Positions 42,586-50,361 of a DNA stretch of 64,000 bases are shown piece after piece. This DNA comes from PFJX01 sp044227325 (lineage in GTDB: Bacteria; Pseudomonadota; Gammaproteobacteria; Burkholderiales; Thiobacillaceae), in the NCBI GenBank assembly GCA_044227325.1, contig JBGAFI010000005.1, positions 124,001 through 188,000 on the forward strand, given 5' to 3'. The position numbers and the translations under genes are program-made. The notes beneath the pieces were generated by a model. The model was not told the DNA's origin. It made no database searches and was given only the letters and a program-made list of their open reading frames with translations. Each line of letters opens with the position of its first letter. The first letter of the stretch is position 1.

Positions 42586-44559
42586 ATGCAGAGGCAGGAA
42601 ATCTTGGAACATGCCCGTCTGGTGAATGCGGTGGTCGGCCTGGGTGGCGCGATGGAGCCGGTGGAGGTGATGCCGGCCATCGCCCGTTCCTGGAACCGGT
42701 GCGCCCACGAGTTCGGCCTGGACCCGGTGCGCGACGAACCCGTGGTGATACTGGACAGTGGCGAACTCAAGCGCCGCCAGGAGCCCCTGGCGCGTCTGCG
42801 CGCCATCGCCCAGGGCGAGATGGCCACCTTGTACCAGCAGCTTTCCGGCTCCGGCTTCTCCGTGCTGCTCACCGACCACGAAGGCGTGGTGCTGGATTTT
42901 CTGGGCGATCCCTCCTTCACCGAGTCCGCCGCCGAATGCGGCATGGTGGAAGGCGCCTGGTGGAACGAGCGGCACCAGGGCACCAACGGCATGGGCACCT
43001 GCGCCATCGAGCAGCGGCCCATCCTGGTCCATCACAACGAGCATTTCCTGTCGCGCAACGTTGGGCTGACCTGCTCCGCCGCGCCCATCTTCGACCACGA
43101 AGGCAACCTGCTCGCGGTGCTGGACGCCTCCAGCTTCTCCCACATGGCCCAGCAGCACACCTTGGTGCTGGTCAACATGTCGGCCCAGATGATCGAGAAC
43201 CGGTCCTTCCTGTGCCGCTTCCGCGAGCAGTTCGCGCTGCGTTTCCACAGCCGTCCCGAATTCATCGGCACCCTGTGGGAAGGCGCCCTGTCCCTGGACG
43301 AGGAGGGGTGCATCCTGGCGGCGAACCGCAGCGCCCTGTTCCAACTGGGCTACAAGAAGCCGCGCGACCTGGTCGGCCGCATGCTGCCGGAACTGTTCAA
43401 CACCAACATGGCCGCCCTGCTGGGGCGCAAGACCCAGGGCTGGCTCAACCCGGTGCCCCTGTACGAGGCCAAGCACGGCAACCGTTTCTTCGGCCTGATC
43501 CGGCCGCCGGAAAACCGCAGCGTGGCCCTGGCGCCGCCCGCGCGCCGGGCCGTGGTCAACGCTTCCGGCCAGGGCGAGGCGAAAAGCGTGCGCCTGGACG
43601 ACCTGCAATTCGGCGACCAGAGCATGGAATACAACGTGCGCTGCGCGAAGCGGGTGCTGGCGCGCGACATCCCCATCCTGCTCTCGGGCGAGACCGGCAC
43701 CGGCAAGGAAATCTTCGCCCAGGCGATCCACTGCGAGCAGAGCGGCGTCAACCGCCCCTTCGTCGCGGTGAACTGCGCCTCCATCCCGGAATCCCTGATC
43801 GAGAGCGAGCTGTTCGGCTACAAGGCCGGCGCCTTCACCGGCGCCAACCGGGAAGGCCGGCGCGGCAAGATCCTCCAGGCCAGCGGCGGCACTCTGTTCC
43901 TGGACGAGATCGGCGACATGCCGCTCATGCTGCAGGCCCGCCTGCTGCGCGTGCTGGAGGAGCGGGAGGTGATCCCCCTGGGCGGCGAGACGCCGGTCAA
44001 GGTGGACATCAAGCTGATCAGCGCCACCCACCGGGATCTGAAGTCCCTGGTGGCGGACGGCCGCTTCCGGGAAGACCTGTACTACCGGCTGCAGGGCATC
44101 ACCCTGCACCTGCCGTCCCTGCGCGAGCGCCAGGACAAGCGCGAGCTGATCCGCCACATCCTGGCCCAGGAATGCGCCGGCGAGGACGCCGTGAACCTGA
44201 GCGAGGCCGCCCTGCGCCAACTGGAGACCTACGCCTGGCCGGGCAATATCCGCCAGCTGCGCAACGTGCTGCGCATCGCCCTGGCCCTGCGCGACGGCGT
44301 CGAGATCACCGTGCACGACCTGCCCGAGGAGATCAGCCGCCTCGCCCCCGGCCAGCCGCCGCGCCTGGAAAGCGCGTCCGGCGCCGGCCCGGACACCCAC
44401 CTCACCGCCCTGGAAAGCGCGGAGCGGGGCGCCATCCTGCAGAACCTGGAAAAATGCCGCTGGAACGTCACCCTGGCGGCGAAGAACCTCAACATCAGCC
44501 GCAACACCCTGTACCGCAAGATGAAGAACCTCAACATCCGCGTCGAAGGGGAGGAATGA
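42586..44559 (+). CDS. Sigma-54-dependent transcriptional activator (AcoR-like)
   Basis: 657 aa. ATG 42586 follows GGATGGAG. N-terminal AcoR-type region (MPAIARSWNRCAHEFGLDPV), a GAF domain (GTNGMGTCAIEQRPILVHHN), and a PAS-like segment (about 225-310). The AAA+ domain has Walker A GETGTGKE at 368-375 and the sigma-54 contact loop GAFTGA at 415-420. A Fis-type helix-turn-helix (NVTLAAKNLNISRNTLYRKM) is at the C-terminus. The next gene starts 2 nt later, so it leads the H4MPT/methanofuran operon and is the prime candidate regulator of the two sigma-54 promoters at 61.4-61.7 kb. The GAF or PAS domain may sense a C1 signal. Confidence 0.9.
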   Translation: MQRQEILEHARLVNAVVGLGGAMEPVEVMPAIARSWNRCAHEFGLDPVRDEPVVILDSGELKRRQEPLARLRAIAQGEMATLYQQLSGSGFSVLLTDHEGVVLDFLGDPSFTESAAECGMVEGAWWNERHQGTNGMGTCAIEQRPILVHHNEHFLSRNVGLTCSAAPIFDHEGNLLAVLDASSFSHMAQQHTLVLVNMSAQMIENRSFLCRFREQFALRFHSRPEFIGTLWEGALSLDEEGCILAANRSALFQLGYKKPRDLVGRMLPELFNTNMAALLGRKTQGWLNPVPLYEAKHGNRFFGLIRPPENRSVALAPPARRAVVNASGQGEAKSVRLDDLQFGDQSMEYNVRCAKRVLARDIPILLSGETGTGKEIFAQAIHCEQSGVNRPFVAVNCASIPESLIESELFGYKAGAFTGANREGRRGKILQASGGTLFLDEIGDMPLMLQARLLRVLEEREVIPLGGETPVKVDIKLISATHRDLKSLVADGRFREDLYYRLQGITLHLPSLRERQDKRELIRHILAQECAGEDAVNLSEAALRQLETYAWPGNIRQLRNVLRIALALRDGVEITVHDLPEEISRLAPGQPPRLESASGAGPDTHLTALESAERGAILQNLEKCRWNVTLAAKNLNISRNTLYRKMKNLNIRVEGEE

Positions 44560-44560
44560 A

Positions 44561-45112
44561 TTGGCGGACACTCCCCGCATCGCCTGGGGCCTGACCGGCT
44601 CCGGCCACTACCTGCGCGAAAGCCTGGAGATCATCGACAGCCTGGCCGACGTGGACCTGTTCGTCACCAAGGCGGCGGACGAGGTGCTCAGCATGTACGG
44701 CGTCCCCCTCAAGACCCTGCGCGAAAAGCACCGCATCTACCAGGACCACACCGCCAGCAGCGTGCCGGTGGGCTTCCTCTACTCGGGCCACTACCACACC
44801 CTGATCATCGGCCCGGCCACCTCCAACACCGTCGCCAAGTGCGTCGCCGGCATCTCCGACACCCTGGTCACCAACCTGTACGCCCAGGCGGGCAAGTGCC
44901 GCATCCCCAGCATCGTGTTCGCCTGCGACTGCGAGCCCACCGTCGTCACCGAGGCGCCCGGCGGCAGCGTCACCCTGTATCCCCGGCCCATCGACCTGGA
45001 AAACACGGAGAAGCTGAAGGCCTTTCCCTACACCACGGTGGCGGAAACCGTCGACGCGCTGAAGGCCGCCATCGACGCGCGCCTGGCATGCCTGAGCACA
45101 TCCTGTTCCTGA
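44561..45112 (+). CDS. Archaeoflavoprotein AfpA/DmrX-like flavoprotein
   Basis: 183 aa from TTG 44561, with GGGGAGGAA just upstream at the end of the activator gene. HFCD/flavoprotein fold: WGLTGSGHYLRESLEIIDSL, LYSGHYHTLIIGPATSNTVA. In methylotrophs relatives (DmrX) reduce dihydromethanopterin to H4MPT; in archaea AfpA is an electron carrier. Its position at the head of H4MPT genes supports the reductase role, but this is inference. It overlaps the next gene by 25 nt. Confidence 0.8.
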   Translation: MADTPRIAWGLTGSGHYLRESLEIIDSLADVDLFVTKAADEVLSMYGVPLKTLREKHRIYQDHTASSVPVGFLYSGHYHTLIIGPATSNTVAKCVAGISDTLVTNLYAQAGKCRIPSIVFACDCEPTVVTEAPGGSVTLYPRPIDLENTEKLKAFPYTTVAETVDALKAAIDARLACLSTSCS

Positions 45113-46608
45113 CCGGCCGCCTCGCCGAGCCCCAACTGAAACGCGTGCTGGGCGGCCTGGGCGGCGCGGAGGAGGCCGGCTTCACCTGGGACGTGCGCGT
45201 GCTGGGCGTGCAGGTCGCCGCCCTGATGACCGCCGACATGATCCGCCGCCGCCTGGAGAATCCCGGCCCGGCCGACCGCATCCTGGTGCCCGGCCGCTGC
45301 CGGGGCGACCTGGCGGCCTTGTCCGGGCACCTCGGCATTCCCGTCGAGCGGGGGCCGGACGAGCTCATGGACCTGCCGGAATTCTTCGGCCGTCGCCGCG
45401 CGGCGCCGGATTTGTCGCGCCACGACACGCGCATCTTCGCGGAACTGGTGGACGCGCCGCGCATGAGCGTCGAAGCGATCCTGGCCCAGGCCGCCGCCTA
45501 TGCCGCCGACGGCGCCGATGTGATCGACATCGGCGGCCTGCCGCAGACGCCGTTTCCCCATCTGGAGGACAGCGTCCGGGCCTTGAAGTCGGCGGGCCAC
45601 CAGGTCAGCGTCGATTCCCTGGATCCGGACGAACTGCTGCGCGGCGGCCGCGCCGGCGCCGACTACCTGCTTTCCCTGACCAGCGAGACCCTGTATCTGG
45701 CCGACGAGGTCGCGGCCACGCCGGTGCTGATCCCCGCGCGCCACGGCGACCTGGACGATCTGATCGCGTCCATGGACAAGCTCGAGGCGAAGGGCCGCGC
45801 CTATCTCGCCGATCCCATCCTCGACCCGCTGCCCTTCGGCTTCGCCGCCTCCATCGCCCGCTACCACGAACTGCGCAGGCGCAAGCCGGAGGCGGAGATC
45901 CTCATGGGCACCGGCAACGTGTCCGAACTCACCGATGCCGACACCGCCGGCATCCACGCCCTGCTGCTGGGGATCATGGCGGAGTTGGACATCCGCGCCC
46001 TGCTCACCACCCAGGTCAGCCCCCATTGCCGGAGCGCGGTGCGCGAGATCGACGCGGCGCGGCGCATGATGTTCGCGGCCAAGGAGGCGCAAAGCCTGCC
46101 CCGGGATTTTTCCGACGCCCTGCTCGGTTTGCGCCAGCGCAAGCCTTTCCCCTACGGCCCGGAAGATATCGCCGCGATGGCCGGTGCGGTGAAGGACCCC
46201 AGCTTCCGCGTCCAGGTCAGCGCGGCCGGCGTGCACGTCTACAACCGGGATGGTCTGCATACCGCCACGGATCCCTTCGCGCTCTGGCCGTATCTCAAGC
46301 TGGAACAGGACGGCGGCCACGCCTTCTACCTGGGCGTCGAACTCGCCCGCGCCCAGATCGCCTGGCAACTGGGCAAGCGCTACAACCAGGACGAGGAACT
46401 GGCCTGGGGCTGCATGCTCCCGCGCCGGAACGACGACCTGAACGTCCAGTGCGGCCCCGGCAGCACGCTGGCAAAATCAGCCGATCCTTCCCCCCCTTTG
46501 GAAAAGGGGGGCCGGGGGGATTCGTCGTCGACACGCGCGCCAAAGCCTCCTGAAAATCCCCCCCAGCCCCCCTTCCCCAACGGGGGGAGCAACGCCATCG
46601 AACCATGA
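45088..46608 (+). CDS. Dihydropteroate synthase-related protein of the H4MPT cluster
   Basis: 506 aa. An N-terminal unique domain (about 1-130: LFLTGRLAEPQLKRVLGGL) is followed by a TIM-barrel DHPS-like domain (YAADGADVIDIGGLPQT; HQVSVDSLDPDELLRGGRAG). This is the archaeal/methylotroph DHPS-related family found with H4MPT genes, proposed to act in pterin cofactor assembly. The last 35 or so residues are encoded by an invading CCCCCTTTGGAAAAGGGGG repeat (46487-46590), giving a Pro-rich tail not expected in the family. Its stop overlaps the next start (ATGA). Confidence 0.85.
   Translation: MPEHILFLTGRLAEPQLKRVLGGLGGAEEAGFTWDVRVLGVQVAALMTADMIRRRLENPGPADRILVPGRCRGDLAALSGHLGIPVERGPDELMDLPEFFGRRRAAPDLSRHDTRIFAELVDAPRMSVEAILAQAAAYAADGADVIDIGGLPQTPFPHLEDSVRALKSAGHQVSVDSLDPDELLRGGRAGADYLLSLTSETLYLADEVAATPVLIPARHGDLDDLIASMDKLEAKGRAYLADPILDPLPFGFAASIARYHELRRRKPEAEILMGTGNVSELTDADTAGIHALLLGIMAELDIRALLTTQVSPHCRSAVREIDAARRMMFAAKEAQSLPRDFSDALLGLRQRKPFPYGPEDIAAMAGAVKDPSFRVQVSAAGVHVYNRDGLHTATDPFALWPYLKLEQDGGHAFYLGVELARAQIAWQLGKRYNQDEELAWGCMLPRRNDDLNVQCGPGSTLAKSADPSPPLEKGGRGDSSSTRAPKPPENPPQPPFPNGGSNAIEP
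46487..46590. repeat. REP-like repeat, copy 1 (within the DHPS-like gene 3' end)
   Basis: Paired elements: TTCCCCCCCTTTGGAAAAGG at the left, and AATCCCCCCCAGCCCCCCTT then CCCCAACGGGGGG at the right. Same family as copies at 50.2, 56.1 and 57.2 kb. It is translated in frame as the C-terminal tail of the DHPS-like protein. Confidence 0.8.
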
Positions 46609-47180
46609 GCCTGATCCACGAATCCCTCCTCACCACCGCCACTCCGGACGGCGGCAGCCACCTCGCGCCCCTGGGTTTCCGGCGCGAGGGCGAGTTCGTC
46701 GTCCTCGCCCCCTTCCACCCGTCGCGTACCCTGGACAACCTGCGCGCCACCGGCCGCGCGGCGCTGAACCACAGCGACGACGTGCGCGTGTTCGCCGGCT
46801 GCCTCACCGGCCGGCGCGACTGGCCGCTGCTGCCCTGCGAGCGCATCGCCTGCGGCCGGCTGGCTGGCGCGTTGAGCCACGTGGAACTGGAGGTCGCGCG
46901 GGTGGAGGACGACCCGGTGCGGCCCCGCTTCCTTTGCCGGAAGGTGGGCGTCTTCAACCACGCCCCCTTCCCCGGCCACAACCGGGCCCAGGCCGCGGTC
47001 ATCGAAGCCTGCATCCTGGTCAGCCGCCTGGCCATGCTGTCCGACGACAAAGTGGAACGGGAGATGGACTACCTGAGCATCGCCATCGACAAGACCGCCG
47101 GTCCGCGCGAACTGGAAGCCTGGAACTGGCTGCGGGAGCGCATCGCGGCGCACCGGGCGCGGCGGGAGGCGGCGGCATGA
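46605..47180 (+). CDS. DUF447 family protein
   Basis: 191 aa. Flavin-reductase-like split-barrel fold: TTATPDGGSHLAPLGFRREG, VLAPFHPSRTLDNLRATGRA, and a C-terminal helical region KVEREMDYLSIAIDKTAG. DUF447 proteins occur in methanogens and in methylotroph H4MPT clusters; their reaction is not established and flavin binding is likely. Coupled by ATGA overlaps to both neighbours. Confidence 0.85.
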   Translation: MSLIHESLLTTATPDGGSHLAPLGFRREGEFVVLAPFHPSRTLDNLRATGRAALNHSDDVRVFAGCLTGRRDWPLLPCERIACGRLAGALSHVELEVARVEDDPVRPRFLCRKVGVFNHAPFPGHNRAQAAVIEACILVSRLAMLSDDKVEREMDYLSIAIDKTAGPRELEAWNWLRERIAAHRARREAAA

Positions 47181-47869
47181 CCGGCTGGCTGGCCAGCATC
47201 ACCGGCGTCGAGGAGGCCCGCCTGGCCATCGCGGCGGGCGCCACCATCATCGACTGCAAGAATCCCCGGGCCGGCGCCCTCGGCGCCCTGCCCACCGCAA
47301 TCGTGCGCGCCGTGGTGGCGACCGTCGCCGGCCGCGCCCCGGTCAGCGCCACCATCGGCGACTTCCCGGCCATGGACCCGGCCGCCGTTGGCGGGGCCGT
47401 CGCGGCCATGGCGGACACCGGCGTGGATTACGTGAAGATCGGCCTGTTCCCCGCCCCCGATCTGGACGACTGCCTCGCCGCCCTGGCCGCCATCGCCCGG
47501 CGCCAGCCCCTGGTCGCGGTGCTGTTCGCCGACCGGGAACCCGACCTGTCGCTGATTCCCCGTCTGGCCGAGCTGGGCTTTGCCGGCGTCATGCTGGATA
47601 CCGCCGGCAAGGCGGGCGGCGGCCTGCTCGCCCACCAATCCCCGGACATCCTGGCCGGGTTTGTCCGCCAAGCCCGGCGCCATGGCCTGCTCACCGGTCT
47701 CGCCGGTTCCCTGAAACTCGCCGACATCGACCGCCTGCTACCCCTCGAACCCGACTATCTGGGCTTTCGCGGCGCTCTGTGCCGGGACCATGCCCGCGTC
47801 GCGGAATTGGACCCGGTGGCGCTGGCGGCGATATCGGAACGCCTGGCCGGGGTGTGCGAACCGGTATGA
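47177..47869 (+). CDS. mfnB: (5-formylfuran-3-yl)methyl phosphate synthase (MfnB)
   Basis: 230 aa. TIM-barrel enzyme joining two glyceraldehyde-3-phosphates to make the furan precursor of methanofuran. Conserved start WLASITGVEEARLAIAAGAT, catalytic Lys in IIDCKNPRAGALGALP, DYVKIGLFPAPDLDD, AGVMLDTAGKAGGGLLAHQS, and the end motif LGFRGALCRDHARVAELDP. It follows DUF447 with overlapping codons. Other Mfn genes are on the opposite strand at 49.6-53.9 kb. Confidence 0.9.
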   Translation: MTGWLASITGVEEARLAIAAGATIIDCKNPRAGALGALPTAIVRAVVATVAGRAPVSATIGDFPAMDPAAVGGAVAAMADTGVDYVKIGLFPAPDLDDCLAALAAIARRQPLVAVLFADREPDLSLIPRLAELGFAGVMLDTAGKAGGGLLAHQSPDILAGFVRQARRHGLLTGLAGSLKLADIDRLLPLEPDYLGFRGALCRDHARVAELDPVALAAISERLAGVCEPV

Positions 47870-48050
47870 GTTCCGCGCCACCAAGCCCTGCCGCGACCTG
47901 TCCGATGGCGCGGGCCGTGCCGCCATCTGGGGAAACGGTGGGAATGCTGCAAAGCACAATCCGGACCTGCCCACGGGGTTTGACCCAGTATCTTCCTCAA
48001 CCTTCTCGCGCTAACCTACGCGCAACGAATGGATAAGCGGAAGGCTTGTC

Positions 48051-49001
48051 ATGCAGGGGTCCTGGAAGGAGAGCATCTATTTGCAGCGCGAGAAACTCGC
48101 GCAGTTGTTGCGCGAGCCGCTCGCCCAACTCGCGGACAAGTGCGCGCCGTCCTGGGGCTGCCGGGAGGATCTGGACGCGGTGCTGACGGCGGGGTTTCCC
48201 GACATTCCCCATTGCACCTACCTGTATTGCATCGGTTTCGACGGGGTGCAGGTCTGCGACAACGTGGGCCGGCTCGGGCTGGCGCGGGAGCACTTCGGGC
48301 GCGACCGTTCCCAGCGGCCTTACATGCAGGAGGCGGTGCCCGTCTGGGGCTTTCTGCTCTCGGACGCCTACATCAGCCTGCAGAAAAAGCGGCCGTCCCT
48401 GACCGCCCTGCAGATCGTGCGGGACGGCGATTCCCGGCCGCTGGGCTATCTGGGCGCGGACTTCGACCTGCGCGACCTGCCGGTCACCGCCGAGCTGTAC
48501 GAGGAGCCGGGCAACTGGCGCCAGGTCAAGGGCGACCCCTCGATCCGCGGCATGCTGTTCGAGCAGAGCCGCGCGGAAAGCGTCATGGACCGCACCCTGG
48601 TGCAGTCCCTGTCCATCCTCGAGGAGTTGCTGACCGAGCGGGGTGTGTTCCAGTGCATCGTCCACTTCGCCAGCAGCCAGGCCACCCTGTGGACCCTGGA
48701 CGACCCCTACCGCTACCGCATCCTGGACCAGGAGGCCCTGAGCGATCCGGACATCTGCCTGGTCTATCCGTCGCGTCCCTATCCGGAGGACGCGGTGGTG
48801 CCGCCGAAAGACGTGCCGCGCATCCTGGAGCACCTGCGCGCCCTGCGCATGGCGGACGAGAACATCTACCTGCGCATGTCCTCCATCAACCTGTTCAACG
48901 GCATGATCAGCCTGACCTTCTCCTGCGACGGCACCCATTACATGCGCCACGACGAGTTCCTCGACAAGGGCAACGCATTCTGGTTCGGCACCGCCGGCTG
49001 A
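48051..49001 (+). CDS. PDC (Cache-like) sensor domain protein, soluble
   Basis: 316 aa. No signal peptide or membrane helix. An N-terminal Cache/PDC-like domain: IPHCTYLYCIGFDGVQVCDN, FGRDRSQRPYMQEAVPVWGF, LSDAYISLQKKRPSLTALQI. A second region of about 120 residues has no known domain (RMSSINLFNGMISLTFSCDG). It may sense a metabolite for the C1 region, possibly for the sigma-54 activator or a cyclase. It lies 181 nt after mfnB, whose spacer shows no gene. Function unknown. Confidence 0.65.
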   Translation: MQGSWKESIYLQREKLAQLLREPLAQLADKCAPSWGCREDLDAVLTAGFPDIPHCTYLYCIGFDGVQVCDNVGRLGLAREHFGRDRSQRPYMQEAVPVWGFLLSDAYISLQKKRPSLTALQIVRDGDSRPLGYLGADFDLRDLPVTAELYEEPGNWRQVKGDPSIRGMLFEQSRAESVMDRTLVQSLSILEELLTERGVFQCIVHFASSQATLWTLDDPYRYRILDQEALSDPDICLVYPSRPYPEDAVVPPKDVPRILEHLRALRMADENIYLRMSSINLFNGMISLTFSCDGTHYMRHDEFLDKGNAFWFGTAG

Positions 49002-49216
49002 GTCCCCGGGGCCGGCAAAACCGTCATGCCGGGTGTCGGACTTTCGTCATTCCGATGCAGGCAATGTGTTGTTTTCGCACGACTATTTCCGGAAATCCCA
49101 GATCGCGCCGAACGGTAGGCCTGCCCGTCGCCGATTCGTGTATAAAGGAATTGTGCAATGCAACAAATCTCGCGTATCGCTGTCATAGCCCTACGCAAAC
49201 AGGAAAGGAATACGAG

Positions 49217-49588
49217 ATGAGGACGATCAGTTTCGATACCAAGCCGCCCAAGCTGCTGCCCTGGCTGGCGCGGCGCGCGGGCGTCAGCGACGAGCGGGCC
49301 CTGGCGCTATGGCATCAGGCCCTGGACGAGGCCACGGGCGACGGCGCCGGGGTGGACGAAGCCACCTTCTGGAAAGCATCCATGACGCATTTCCGCGCCT
49401 TGCTGGAGCGGGAGGCGCGCGTGGAGGAGTTGAGCGGCCTGAATCCCTGGTTCAACCTGCATGACCGGCTCTGGCGCGGCGGTTCGCTGTTCCTCGCCGA
49501 CGCGGTGATCGCGGGCATGAGCCGTTCCGCCTGCCTGTGGCGGCGGACCCTGAGCCTGAAGCCGGAGCGCTGCCACCACAACGAGTGA
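49217..49588 (+). CDS. Hypothetical protein of the C1 region
   Basis: 123 aa. ATG 49217 follows GGAAAGGAA. Soluble, helical, Trp-rich: MRTISFDTKPPKLLPWLARR, RALALWHQALDEATGDG, NPWFNLHDRLWRGGSLFLAD. No family recognised. It has its own 215-nt upstream region with a TATAAA-like -10. It lies between the PDC protein and convergent mfnE. Confidence 0.6.
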   Translation: MRTISFDTKPPKLLPWLARRAGVSDERALALWHQALDEATGDGAGVDEATFWKASMTHFRALLEREARVEELSGLNPWFNLHDRLWRGGSLFLADAVIAGMSRSACLWRRTLSLKPERCHHNE

Positions 49589-49604
49589 GGCGCCGGCCGG
49601 CGGT

Positions 49605-50189
49605 TCAGGCCGGCGCGGCCAGCCAGGCCGCGAAATCCCGCGCATCGCGCCGCCCGAACAGGCGCAGGGCCAGCGGCCGGTGCGCCAGGAAGCCGGGAAA
49701 CGCCGGGTCCACCAGCCCGTCCCGGGCCAGCGCCGCCGCGGGCGCCGGTTCGCCGGGCGCCGCGTGCTTCACCAGCGCCAGGGCCTCGGCGCCCAGATGG
49801 CCGGCCAGCCACAAGGCCAGGCTGTCGGAAGTCACTTCCCAGTTTTCCGGAATCTCCGGGTTGTCGGCGCACAGCAGCGTGGGCAGCCATACCGGCGTGT
49901 CGCCCCGGGCCAGAATGGCGAGCATGTCTTCCCGGCTCGCGGCGGGAACCAGCCCCGGTTCCAGGCCGCACAGCATGAGCCCGTACTGCTCCATGGCGAG
50001 CAGGGCCATGCGGTGGGCGATCCGGTCGTGGAAGCGCCAGCGCGTCTGAGCCTCCCGCACGCGATCGGCGAAGGGACCGCCGCCCGGCACCAGCGCCACC
50101 CGGCCGCCCGCGTCGGCCAGCGCGCCGAGCCAGTCCGGCAGTTCCGGCGCGTCGTGCAGGCTGCCGCCCAGTTTGACGACGCGGATCAA
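49605..50189 (-). CDS. mfnE: Amino acid kinase family protein, probable MfnE
   Basis: 194 aa if started at TTG 50189 (VVKLGGSLHDAPELPDWLGA follows two codons later). Amino-acid-kinase fold: VKLGGSL phosphate loop, ALVPGGGPFADRVR, WEVTSDSLALWLAGHLGAEA. In methanofuran synthesis MfnE phosphorylates the aminomethylfuran phosphate. Placement with mfnB, mfnD and mfnF supports this. A REP-like repeat abuts its 5' end, so the start codon is uncertain. Confidence 0.75.
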   Translation of the reverse strand: MIRVVKLGGSLHDAPELPDWLGALADAGGRVALVPGGGPFADRVREAQTRWRFHDRIAHRMALLAMEQYGLMLCGLEPGLVPAASREDMLAILARGDTPVWLPTLLCADNPEIPENWEVTSDSLALWLAGHLGAEALALVKHAAPGEPAPAAALARDGLVDPAFPGFLAHRPLALRLFGRRDARDFAAWLAAPA

Positions 50190-50223
50190 TTCGTTCCCCG
50201 CCCACGCACGCCATGGGCGACGC

Positions 50224-50340
50224 TTTTTCCCCCTTTGGAAAAGGGGGGCCAAAAGGAGGGCGGGGGGGATTCAAGCGTCGGCGTGGACGTGGCGGAATCC
50301 GCCTCGATCCCCCTTTTCCAAAGGGGGAGGAAAACCCGCG
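50224..50340. repeat. REP-like repeat, copy 2 (between pabB and mfnE)
   Basis: Inverted pair CCCCCTTTGGAAAAGGGGG and CCCCCTTTTCCAAAGGGGG about 85 nt apart, each with a GGGGGGATT or GATCC edge. Same family as copy 1. Confidence 0.85.
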
Positions 50341-50361
50341 ATTCCTTCTCCCGTTCTTCCC

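Noticed and set aside
42370..44580. 736-codon minus-strand frame opposite the sigma-54 activator
   Set aside because: Antisense shadow of a gene with unmistakable AAA+ and HTH motifs.
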